From positions 1 through 60,421 of the forward strand of contig SFGI01000006.1 in assembly GCA_004557645.1 (NCBI GenBank): 60,421 bases of DNA. The letters are read 5' to 3'. Made by a program: the position numbers and the translations under genes. Of the stretch, positions 33,090 to 39,404 are shown in pieces. Under the pieces are notes generated by a model. It did no database searches, was not told the DNA's origin, and saw only the letters and a list, made by a program, of their open reading frames with translations. Each line of letters begins with the position of its first letter. Position 1 is the first letter of the stretch. The DNA is from [Eubacterium] saphenum (GTDB lineage Bacteria; Bacillota; Clostridia; Lachnospirales; Anaerotignaceae).

Positions 33090-33806
33090 ATGCTGGAACT
33101 GAAGAATATTTGCTTTTCCGCAGATGGAAAAGAGATTCTCAAGAATATCAACCTGACGATCGATGATGCCAAATTCATCGTCATCACAGGCCCCAACGGC
33201 AGCGGCAAATCCACCCTGGCGAAGATCATCGCCGGTATCATCACCCCCGACAGCGGTCAGATCCTGCTGGATGGACAGGACATCACAGAACTGGGCATCA
33301 CAGAGCGTGCGAGAGCAGGCATCAGCTTTGCTTTCCAGCAGCCCGTGCGCTTCAAAGGCGTCACGGTAAAAGACCTGATCACCCTTGCCAGCGGTCAGGA
33401 ACTGAGCACAGCAGATGCTTGTCAGTACTTGGCAGAGGTTGGCATGTGCGCCAAGGATTATATCGACCGTGAGGTAAACAGCAGCCTTTCCGGCGGGGAA
33501 CTGAAACGTATCGAGATCGCTACGGTTATGGCAAGAAAAACAAAACTGACTCTCTTCGATGAACCCGAAGCAGGCATCGACCTGTGGAGCTTCCAGAACC
33601 TGATCAACGTGTTCGAAAAGATGCACGAAGAAATTCAGGGTTCCATCATGATCATTTCCCACCAGGAAAGAATCCTGGATATCGCTGACCAGGTGGTGCT
33701 GCTGAGTGCCGGCGAAGTGAAACAGATCGGTACAAAAGAAGAAGTCCTGCCCGGTCTCTTTGGCATGGAAACAGGCTGCAGATATTTTATGGGAGGTAAC
33801 AAATAA
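33090..33806 (+). CDS. sufC: SufC-like Fe-S assembly ABC ATPase
   Basis: A 238-residue soluble ABC ATPase. Walker A is GPNGSGKST (residues 35-43), the Q-loop is FAFQQP, the signature SSLSGGELKRIEIA, Walker B KLTLFDEPEAGID and the switch His IISHQE. The FDEPEAGIDL form and GGELKR are characteristic of SufC rather than transport ATPases. Its stop codon overlaps the start of the SufB-like gene by one base (TAATG), so translation is coupled. With only two genes this resembles the minimal SufC-SufB systems of anaerobes and archaea. AGGAGG precedes the ATG. Confidence 0.92.
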   Translation: MLELKNICFSADGKEILKNINLTIDDAKFIVITGPNGSGKSTLAKIIAGIITPDSGQILLDGQDITELGITERARAGISFAFQQPVRFKGVTVKDLITLASGQELSTADACQYLAEVGMCAKDYIDREVNSSLSGGELKRIEIATVMARKTKLTLFDEPEAGIDLWSFQNLINVFEKMHEEIQGSIMIISHQERILDIADQVVLLSAGEVKQIGTKEEVLPGLFGMETGCRYFMGGNK

Positions 33807-34729
33807 TGTTGAACGATATCGTAAAAAACCTTCTTCAGGAAGTTTCCGGCATGATGAATATTCCCACAACAGGGGCATTCAACATCCGTAATAATGGGAA
33901 AAGCGAAGGCAGACATTCTACAGAAAATATCGACATCGTACCCAAGGCAGACGGTACAGGTCTGGATATCTATGTGAAGCCTTTTACAAAAAATGAAGAC
34001 GTACACATTCCCGCCCTCATTACTCAGGACGGCGTAAAAGAAGTAGTATATAACGATTTCCACATCGGCGAAGGTGCGGAAATCACCATTATCGCCGGCT
34101 GCGGCATCCATAACTGCGGCTGCGACGATTCCGTTCACGAAGGCATCCACCGCTTCTTCGTGGGCAAAAACGCAAAGATCGTTTATCTGGAAAAACACAT
34201 CGGGGAAGGCGATGGCAACGGCAAACGTATCATCAACCCCCAGACCCATATCGAAGCGGAAGAAAACGCTTATGTGGAAATGGATACTGTACAGCTGAAG
34301 GGTGTAGACTCCACAAAACGTATCTCCAGCGCAGTGCTGAAGGATGGCGCAACCATTGTCATCAAAGAAAAGATCATGACCCATGGCGAACAGTATGCGG
34401 AAACATCCTTCGATGTAGACCTGAACGGCACAGGCTCCAGCGCGAAGCTGATCTCCCGTTCCGTTGCCAGAGATAATTCCAGACAGTTGTTCCGTTCCAA
34501 GATCAACGGCAATGCAGACTGCTATGGCCATTCCGAATGTGATGCTATCATCATGGACAACGGTGTGGTAGCGGCAGAACCCGAGATCACAGCAAACCAT
34601 GTGGATGCATCCCTGATCCACGAAGCGGCTATCGGCAAGATCGCCGGCGACCAGCTGACAAAGCTGATGACACTGGGTCTGACAGAAAAAGAAGCGGAAG
34701 CGCAGATCATCAACGGCTTCCTGAAATAA
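33806..34729 (+). CDS. sufB: SufB/SufD-like Fe-S scaffold protein, short form
   Basis: A 307-residue SufBD-family protein, much shorter than classic SufB (about 465). The C-terminal core is kept (KINGNADCYGHSECDAIIMD, EPEITANHVDASLIHEAAIG, KLMTLGLTEKEAEAQIINGFL), including Cys, Asp/Glu and the His of DASLIHEA that match the scaffold's cluster region. A Cys-rich loop near residue 97 (GCGIHNCGCDDS) could also hold a cluster. It overlaps the ATPase gene by one base and very probably forms a complex with it. No sufS or sufU gene is adjacent, so the sulfur source lies elsewhere. Confidence 0.9.
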   Translation: MLNDIVKNLLQEVSGMMNIPTTGAFNIRNNGKSEGRHSTENIDIVPKADGTGLDIYVKPFTKNEDVHIPALITQDGVKEVVYNDFHIGEGAEITIIAGCGIHNCGCDDSVHEGIHRFFVGKNAKIVYLEKHIGEGDGNGKRIINPQTHIEAEENAYVEMDTVQLKGVDSTKRISSAVLKDGATIVIKEKIMTHGEQYAETSFDVDLNGTGSSAKLISRSVARDNSRQLFRSKINGNADCYGHSECDAIIMDNGVVAAEPEITANHVDASLIHEAAIGKIAGDQLTKLMTLGLTEKEAEAQIINGFLK

Positions 34730-34747
34730 GCCAAAGGAGATGGGTGG

Positions 34748-35272
34748 ATGAGCAGTACAGTGAAAACAGAGGTCATCAGCTGGGTCAAGACCATCCTTTT
34801 GGCGGCGATCCTGGCTGGGGCAGTCAATTCCTTCCTCATCGTCAATGCGGAGGTGCCCACAGGCTCCATGGAAAATACCATCATGGCGGGGGATCGTATC
34901 CTTGCGCTGAGAACCTCCTATTGGTTCGATGAACCCCAACGGGGGGATATCACCGTCTTCCATTTTCCCGATGACCCTACCGGCAAGACCCTTTATGTGA
35001 AGCGTATCATCGGCGAACCGGGGGATACGGTCTGGGTAAAGGACGGCGAGGTTTTCGTCAACGGCGAGGCATTGGAGGAGGATTACATCGCAGAGACCAC
35101 CCAAGGGGATTTTGGCCCTTATATCGTGCCGGAGGGCTGTTATTTCATGATGGGCGATAACCGCAATCATTCGCTGGATTCCCGTTTCTGGGAAAATAAA
35201 TTCGTAGAAGAAGATGAAATTCTGGGAAAAGTTGTATTACGGTACTATAAAGGCTTTAAGTGGATTTCCTGA
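34748..35272 (+). CDS. lepB: Signal peptidase I
   Basis: A 174-residue membrane-bound serine protease that removes signal peptides. One N-terminal anchor (VKTILLAAILAGAVNSFLIV) precedes the outward-facing catalytic domain. The catalytic Ser is in VPTGSMENTI and the Lys in LYVKRIIGEPGD; GDNRNHSLDSRFW completes the family boxes. The short length is typical of Gram-positive enzymes. It starts 18 bases after the SufB-like gene with AAAGGAG upstream, so it may share that transcript. Confidence 0.96.
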   Translation: MSSTVKTEVISWVKTILLAAILAGAVNSFLIVNAEVPTGSMENTIMAGDRILALRTSYWFDEPQRGDITVFHFPDDPTGKTLYVKRIIGEPGDTVWVKDGEVFVNGEALEEDYIAETTQGDFGPYIVPEGCYFMMGDNRNHSLDSRFWENKFVEEDEILGKVVLRYYKGFKWIS

Positions 35273-35287
35273 CAGGAGGGGTTCGAC

Positions 35288-35740
35288 ATGGGATTGAAAG
35301 CAAAAGATAAAGTGATCGCGATACTTTTGATCGTACTGGCGATCGTGGTGTTCGTCGGCGGACGCTACCATGATAACAACACAGGCTTCACCACAGAAAA
35401 ATGGGTGGCTTATCAGGGCAACAGCCGTCAGCTGATCCTGCAGGATCTGAGAGACCGTACCCAATTTGTGGGCATGACCACAGAAGCGGTGAAGGAGCTT
35501 TTGGGCGAGCCTGAGGAGGAAACCGAAACCTTCCTGAACTATTATGTTGGTATCCCTCAGGGGCTTTTTGGTACAAAGGCCGATGGGGAAAAAGAATATT
35601 TTGTGCTTTCTCTGGAAGATGGAAAAGTGACAAAAACAGAAGTATGTACAGCGGGGGTACTGCCCAAGGAAAGCATCTATCGGATCATTGGCGATGCAAC
35701 GGAAGATGCGGTGCTTTATCCCGAGGGTGCAAAGGAATAA
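35288..35740 (+). CDS. Membrane-anchored protein with BamE/SmpA-like domain
   Basis: A 150-residue protein with one N-terminal membrane segment (VIAILLIVLAIVVFVGG, residues 9-25) and an outside domain. The stretch RTQFVGMTTEAVKELLGEPE resembles the BamE/SmpA/OmlA small alpha-beta fold, where the motif GMT-xxV-xxLLGxP is typical. The rest gives no clear family. AGGAGG precedes the ATG, 15 bases after lepB, so it is in the same operon. Its role is unknown; in Gram-positives such domains occur in cell-surface proteins. Confidence 0.75.
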   Translation: MGLKAKDKVIAILLIVLAIVVFVGGRYHDNNTGFTTEKWVAYQGNSRQLILQDLRDRTQFVGMTTEAVKELLGEPEEETETFLNYYVGIPQGLFGTKADGEKEYFVLSLEDGKVTKTEVCTAGVLPKESIYRIIGDATEDAVLYPEGAKE

Positions 35741-35755
35741 AAGGAGGAACGAGAT

Positions 35756-35953
35756 ATGAAATGTCCTTTTTGCGGCAATGAAATGTCCGAAGGCACACTG
35801 ACCTCCGGCAGATATATCCAGTGGAAGGAGATCAACCCCGAAACAGGCAAAAAGCAGGAATACCTGCTGGCGAAAAGCTATATGGGCAACGCTAAAATGG
35901 AAGGCTGCCTGTGCCGACATTGCAGAAAGCTGGTTTTGGATATCCCTGAATGA
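35756..35953 (+). CDS. Small zinc-ribbon protein
   Basis: A 65-residue protein with CPFCGNEM at the start and CLCRHCRKL near the end, giving two Cys pairs of a zinc ribbon. The middle (GRYIQWKEINPETGKK) is polar. Similar small zinc-ribbon proteins of unknown function are common in clostridia. AAGGAGG precedes the ATG. It is the last gene of the suf-lepB run; a terminator follows. Confidence 0.82.
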   Translation: MKCPFCGNEMSEGTLTSGRYIQWKEINPETGKKQEYLLAKSYMGNAKMEGCLCRHCRKLVLDIPE

Positions 35954-35985
35954 TAAGACTGCGTGCAATTTTTTAGAAAGAAGAG

Positions 35986-36027
35986 AAACAGACTGATGCG
36001 AAAAATGGCAGACAGTCTGTTTTTTTG
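35986..36027 (+). terminator. Terminator of the suf-lepB operon
   Basis: AAACAGACTG/CAGTCTGTTT with a 17-base loop and T7. Confidence 0.8.
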
Positions 36028-36202
36028 TGCAAAAAATTCTGAAAAAAGGAAATGACTGCAAAATGCTGAAATTTCCAAAAGGTTTCCTCCCGGAAACTGT
36101 CCAAAAGTATCCTTGTGGTAACCATGGCACAAAAAAGTGCGTACTTTTTCTTTTGGAACGAAGGGAGTATGATAAGCACAAAAGAGAAAGGAAGTGTTTT
36201 AT

Positions 36203-36604
36203 ATGAAGGAAGTAGTAAAATTTTTGCAGGAAAACCCCGTACAGTATTTGGCAACTGTCGGCAGAGACGGAAAGGCAAAATGTCGCCCCTTTATGTTTTC
36301 CATGGAAAAGGATGGAAAACTGTGGTTCTGCACCAACAATCAGAAGGAGGTCTACAAGGATATGCAGGAAAACCCTTATGTGGAAATTTCTGTTTCCAGC
36401 CCCAATTTTGCATGGATTCGCCTGCATGGCAAGGCGGTATTTGAAAACAATATGGAAGTAAAGGAAGGCTGTATGGCAAACCCCATCGTGAAGGGGCAAT
36501 ACCAGACGGCGGATAACCCTATTTTTGAAGTTTTTTATTTGGCAGATGCCGAAGCGGTGATTGCAGACTTTTCCGGAGAACCGCCTAAAACCTATTCCTG
36601 CTGA
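36203..36604 (+). CDS. Pyridoxamine 5'-phosphate oxidase-like flavin protein
   Basis: A 133-residue split-barrel protein of the PNPOx-like superfamily. The family-typical N-terminus is VKFLQENPVQYLATVGRDGK, followed by CRPFMFSMEKDGKLWFCTNN (flavin phosphate contacts) and WIRLHGKAVFENN. Members bind FMN or F420 and reduce diverse substrates. ATG 36203 is taken because AAAGGAAG lies 8 bases upstream. It stands convergent to an HxlR regulator, and the pair may be functionally linked. Confidence 0.87.
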   Translation: MKEVVKFLQENPVQYLATVGRDGKAKCRPFMFSMEKDGKLWFCTNNQKEVYKDMQENPYVEISVSSPNFAWIRLHGKAVFENNMEVKEGCMANPIVKGQYQTADNPIFEVFYLADAEAVIADFSGEPPKTYSC

Positions 36605-36641
36605 AAAAAACAGCCGTGTATAAGCACGGCTGTTTTTTATA
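36604..36641. terminator. Bidirectional terminator
   Basis: AACAGCCGTG-tataag-CACGGCTGTT, perfect 10-bp stem, A/T-runs on both sides. Confidence 0.88.
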
Positions 36642-36962
36642 TCAAATATGAGTTTCTTTATAAGCCATTCCCCATGTGGACATGGCGATGAGAATGGGCT
36701 CTAGGCTTTCCCCTGTTTCCGTCAGGCTGTATTCCACCCGCGGTGGCACCTCCGGATAGACTTTTCGGGTGAGAAGTCCGTCGTTTTCCATAGCCCGCAG
36801 ATTGCTGGTCAGCACCTTCTGGGTGATGCCTGTGACGGAGCGCATCAGTTCATTGAAGCGTTTTGTGCCTTCCATCAGATCTCGCAGGATAAGGACTTTC
36901 CATTTGTTTCCGATGAGCTGTAATGTAGTTTCCACCGGGCAGGCGGGCAACGGTTTAGACAT
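36642..36962 (-). CDS. HxlR-family transcriptional regulator
   Basis: A 106-residue winged-helix regulator of the MarR-like HxlR family. Typical parts are CPVETTLQLIGNKWKVLILR, GTKRFNELMRSVTGITQKVL and SNLRAMENDGLLTRKVYPEV then PPRVEYSLTETG. Cys8 sits where redox-sensing HxlR proteins often carry their reactive Cys. AGAGGTG precedes the ATG. A perfect inverted repeat spans its promoter region, so autoregulation is likely. Confidence 0.93.
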   Translation of the reverse strand: MSKPLPACPVETTLQLIGNKWKVLILRDLMEGTKRFNELMRSVTGITQKVLTSNLRAMENDGLLTRKVYPEVPPRVEYSLTETGESLEPILIAMSTWGMAYKETHI

Positions 36963-36982
36963 AGAGACACCTCTTTTCTAGT

Positions 36983-37024
36983 CAATAGTATCTTTTTGGT
37001 TGTATAGATAATACTATACTATTG
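36983..37024. promoter_or_regulatory. Inverted-repeat operator of the HxlR gene
   Basis: CAATAGTAT (36983-36991) and ATACTATTG (37016-37024) are perfect 9-bp arms, 24 bases apart, just upstream of the regulator gene. The spacing of about three turns suits two dimers or a looping contact. Confidence 0.6.
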
Positions 37025-37054
37025 GTGAAAATGCAAGAGAAAGTCTCTTTGCCA

Positions 37055-37837
37055 TCAGTTAAGGCTTTTTCTGATTTCAGCCAGATCTGCCTGAAATGCT
37101 GCCGCCAGCACTGTGGCATCCAGACTATAGGCCACAGAATCGTAGCCCTGCTGGAAACGTTCTGCAACAGCGGCGGGATTGCCGGCAAAGATCATGCAGA
37201 ATTTTCCCGCATCCCTGCAGGCTTTCTGCACCCGTTCCAGGGCGGCAACGAAGTCGGGCTGGGTGAACTGACCGGGGATGCCCATGGAGATGGACAGGTC
37301 GAAGGGGCCGATGAAGATGCCGTCCACACCATCCATAGCCACGATATCTTCGATATGTTCCAATGCGCCGACGGTTTCACACTGGGGGATGACCAGGGTC
37401 TGTTCATTCCAGTAGGCCATCTGGTCGGGAACGGACTGCTGTGCCATTTCGTCGAAGCCCCAGCCATCCTTGCGGGAAGGGCAGAAGCCCCGCTTGCCCA
37501 CAGGGAAATATTTTGCATATTCCACGATCTGCTGTACCTGTTCCACCGTATGTACATCGGGCACGATGAGCCCCTGCACGCCTACGTCTAATAGCTTCAA
37601 AACAGCAGGACGGCTCACTTCGCGGACGCGGGCCAAGGCCGTCAGCCCAACATTTTCCGCCGCACGGGTAAAATCACGGCTGCTTTCCGCTTCAAAGGGG
37701 CCGTGTTCGTTATCCAGAATGATGAAATCCAAACCGGTTCTGCCAAGGGCTTCAATGACACTGGGACTGCCCAATTCGAAGAAGGTGCCGATGGGTTTTG
37801 CACCCTTTGCCAGTTTTTCTTTCAATGTATTTTTCAT
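37055..37837 (-). CDS. HpcH/HpaI aldolase family protein
   Basis: A 260-residue class II aldolase of the HpcH/HpaI family, a TIM barrel that splits 2-keto-hydroxy acids to pyruvate. The active-site parts include FELGSPSVIEALGRTGLDFI, LDNEHGPF, LIVPDVHTVEQ, GKRGFCPSRKDGW, IPQCETVGALEHI (metal Glu) and IGPFDLSISMGIPG (metal Asp). The true substrate is not readable. AAGGAGA precedes the ATG. It is monocistronic, with no catabolic genes nearby. Confidence 0.92.
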   Translation of the reverse strand: MKNTLKEKLAKGAKPIGTFFELGSPSVIEALGRTGLDFIILDNEHGPFEAESSRDFTRAAENVGLTALARVREVSRPAVLKLLDVGVQGLIVPDVHTVEQVQQIVEYAKYFPVGKRGFCPSRKDGWGFDEMAQQSVPDQMAYWNEQTLVIPQCETVGALEHIEDIVAMDGVDGIFIGPFDLSISMGIPGQFTQPDFVAALERVQKACRDAGKFCMIFAGNPAAVAERFQQGYDSVAYSLDATVLAAAFQADLAEIRKSLN

Positions 37838-37905
37838 GTGATTGTCTCCTTCTTATTGTTTTTTGTTTTCAGTATAGCATCCTTTTGCCAGAAATGCCAA
37901 TCTAG

Positions 37906-37934
37906 TTGTAAAATGCAGGCTGGTTTGGTATAAT
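37906..37934 (+). promoter_or_regulatory. Promoter of the DUF1858-type gene
   Basis: TTGTAA, 17 bases, TATAAT. Confidence 0.65.
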
Positions 37935-37978
37935 AACAGCAGAAATCAATTTTTTTTCAATAGAAGGAGGAATTTCCC

Positions 37979-38179
37979 ATGAAAGCAACAAAAGACATGA
38001 CAATCGGCGAACTGCTGATGATGGACAGAGGCGCAGGCATGATCCTGATGCAGAATGGTATGCACTGTGTAGGCTGCCCTTCCGCTGCAGGCGAAACACT
38101 GGAAGAAGCATCCATGGTTCACGGTATGGACTGCGATAAGCTGGTGAAGGAACTGAACGCTTATCTGGAAAACAAATAA
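37979..38179 (+). CDS. DUF1858-type redox disulfide protein
   Basis: A 66-residue protein of the hybrid-cluster-protein-associated redox-disulfide family. It has the signature MTIGELLMM at the start and the Cys pair in GMHCVGCPSAAGETLEEAS. The CxxC pair is thought to shuttle disulfides or bind a metal. AAGGAGG precedes the ATG. It lies upstream of an FMN reductase gene, separated by palindromic repeats and a terminator. Confidence 0.9.
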   Translation: MKATKDMTIGELLMMDRGAGMILMQNGMHCVGCPSAAGETLEEASMVHGMDCDKLVKELNAYLENK

Positions 38180-38193
38180 AGCGCTGAGCGCTT

Positions 38194-38217
38194 AACTCGA
38201 AATTGGAATTTCGAGTT
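38194..38217. repeat. Perfect 24-bp palindrome
   Basis: Arms AACTCGAAATT and AATTTCGAGTT around a GG centre, directly behind a small AAGCGCTGAGCGCTT palindrome. They follow the stop codon of the DUF1858-type gene. T-rich ends are lacking, so a terminator role is doubtful. Confidence 0.7.
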
Positions 38218-38271
38218 GGAGGACAGAAGAATAAACAGAGCTGTGCCTAAAGGCGACAGCCTGTTTTCCTC

Positions 38272-38326
38272 AGCGGAAATGAATTCCGCTTGCGGATTCC
38301 AGTCGGGAAACCCTTTGTTTCCCGAA
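38272..38326 (-). repeat. Palindromic repeat, family 1, partial copy E
   Basis: On the minus strand TTCGGGAAACaaagGGTTTCCCGA, then TGGAATCCGCA and AGCGGAattcatTTCCGCT. The first hairpin and the TGGAATCCGCA link match copy C (51547-51644). Confidence 0.65.
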
Positions 38327-38360
38327 CCCTTCCGCAACACGAATTTTTAACGACTTTGAG

Positions 38361-38386
38361 AACGGCACAGAGTGCCGTTTTCTTTA
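38361..38386 (+). terminator. Terminator before the FMN reductase gene
   Basis: AACGGCA-cagag-TGCCGTTTTC; short stem and T-run. Confidence 0.65.
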
Positions 38387-38401
38387 TAAGGGGGAGAAAA
38401 T

Positions 38402-39022
38402 ATGAAGGTACTTCTCATCAACGGCAGCCCCAACGGTCATGGCTGCACATACACTGCCCTGAAGGAGATCGAAAAGACCCTGCGGGCAGAAGGCATCGAA
38501 ACAGAAATGTTCTATCTGGGCAATAAGCCCATCGGCGGCTGCCTGGGCTGCGGCTACTGCAAGAAAAACGGCAAATGCGTGCAGGAGGATGTGGTGAATA
38601 AGATCCTGCCCAAGGCTTTGGCGGCAGATGGCATCATCCTTGGGGCGCCTGTGCATTATGCTTCCGCAGCGGGTCAGGCATCTTCCGCTTTCGACCGACT
38701 GTTTGTGATGTCCAACGGCGGTTTTGCCAATAAGCTGGGGGCCGCAGTGGTTTCCTGCCGCAGAGGCGGTGCGTCCGCAACCTTCGATCAGCTGAATAAA
38801 TATTTCACCATCAGCAATATGCCCATCGTTTCCGGCAACTACTGGAATCAGGTCCATGGCAATACGCCGGAAGAAGTGAAGCAGGATCTGGAAGGGATGC
38901 AGAATATGCGTGCCATCGGCAGAAATATGGCATGGCTTCTGAAATGTATCGAAGCCGGTAAGAATGCCGGTGTGGCTCTGCCGGAGCAGGAAGAAAAAAT
39001 CAAAACAAATTTCATTCGGTGA
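38402..39022 (+). CDS. NADPH-dependent FMN reductase / iron-sulfur flavoprotein-like
   Basis: A 206-residue flavodoxin-fold oxidoreductase. The FMN loop is LLINGSPNGHGCTYTALKEI at the N-terminus. A Cys-rich loop near residue 47 (GGCLGCGYCKKNGKCV) resembles the compact cluster-binding loop of iron-sulfur flavoproteins. APVHYASAAGQASSAFDRLF and VVSCRRGGAS complete the flavin site. AAGGGGG precedes the ATG. Its substrate is not known. Confidence 0.87.
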   Translation: MKVLLINGSPNGHGCTYTALKEIEKTLRAEGIETEMFYLGNKPIGGCLGCGYCKKNGKCVQEDVVNKILPKALAADGIILGAPVHYASAAGQASSAFDRLFVMSNGGFANKLGAAVVSCRRGGASATFDQLNKYFTISNMPIVSGNYWNQVHGNTPEEVKQDLEGMQNMRAIGRNMAWLLKCIEAGKNAGVALPEQEEKIKTNFIR

Positions 39023-39188
39023 GAAAAAGTTGTCGAATGGAGGGATAATAGTGGGATTGCCGTTTTGGTAGGCCCGCAAAGCGGCTTAGGAGGCTTTGCC
39101 TCCCATGGGTTTGGTCACTTCCTTTGAAAAGGTATGTGGCGGGCTTTGCCCGCTGCTACGGCGGCTATGCCGCAAACGGGTGACGCTT
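39023..39188. other. Hairpin cluster between FMN reductase and toxin genes
   Basis: Several small hairpins follow each other: GGAGGCTTTGCCTCC (39089-), GGCGGGCTTTGCCCGC (about 39137-) and CGGCGGCTATGCCGC (about 39160-). No gene is supported. Confidence 0.6.
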
Positions 39189-39269
39189 ATGGTTACATAC
39201 GAAGGGTTGTTTACCTTTTGTTTGGTAATAATAGGTGTGATTTCCTTGTTGCAAGACAAGCGAAAATAA
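39189..39269 (+). CDS. Holin-like type I toxin, 26 aa
   Basis: This tiny gene starts at ATG 39189 and encodes 26 residues: MVTYEGLFTF, a hydrophobic stretch (CLVIIGVISLL) and the basic tail QDKRK. The MVTYEGL start, single membrane span and charged end match the putative holin-like toxins of Gram-positive type I toxin-antitoxin loci, which insert into the membrane. The ribosome-binding site is weak (GGGTGA, 5 bases before), as usual for such toxins. Its 3' end carries the AAAGCGACCGCC...GACCGCTTT hairpin typical of this family. An antisense RNA on the other strand reads towards its 3' end. Toxic activity is inferred from the family. Confidence 0.85.
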   Translation: MVTYEGLFTFCLVIIGVISLLQDKRK

Positions 39270-39354
39270 AAAAGCGACCGCCTAACCTGCGAAGTTAGAC
39301 GGTCCATCCATGTAATTTGGACTGACCGCTTTGCGAGAAACGGCAATCCTTCTT
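39265..39354 (-). ncRNA. Antisense antitoxin RNA of the holin-like toxin
   Basis: A consensus promoter on the minus strand (39389-39361) would start transcription near 39354. The RNA would run about 90 nt across a hairpin (CCGTCTAAC-ttcgca-GGTTAGGCGG, extended by AAAGCG/CGCTTT) and end in the T-rich TTTTTTATTTT at about 39265-39273, overlapping the toxin's stop codon. Overlap with the toxin mRNA 3' end would let the two RNAs pair. Ends are estimated from the promoter and terminator. Confidence 0.72.
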
Positions 39355-39360
39355 AACTTG

Positions 39361-39389
39361 ATTATAACACCTGCCGCTGACAGTGTCAA
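39361..39389 (-). promoter_or_regulatory. Perfect consensus promoter of the antitoxin RNA
   Basis: TTGACA (39389-39384), exactly 17 bases, TATAAT (39366-39361). Most of it lies inside the terminator hairpin at 39366-39404. Confidence 0.85.
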
Positions 39390-39404
39390 CGGCGGGTGTT
39401 TTTT
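39366..39404. terminator. Terminator hairpin overlapping the antitoxin promoter
   Basis: AACACCTGCCG and CGGCGGGTGTTTTTT form a stem of about 11 bp with one mismatch and a 12-base loop. It can end the toxin mRNA (T-run on the plus strand) and perhaps the ABC-F transcript arriving from the right. Confidence 0.75.

Noticed and set aside
33635..35170. A 511-codon open frame on the minus strand
   Set aside because: Shadow of the SufB-like gene and lepB.
39086..39346. An 86-codon frame on the minus strand
   Set aside because: It is antisense to the toxin gene and runs through hairpins; the toxin-antitoxin reading explains the region better.
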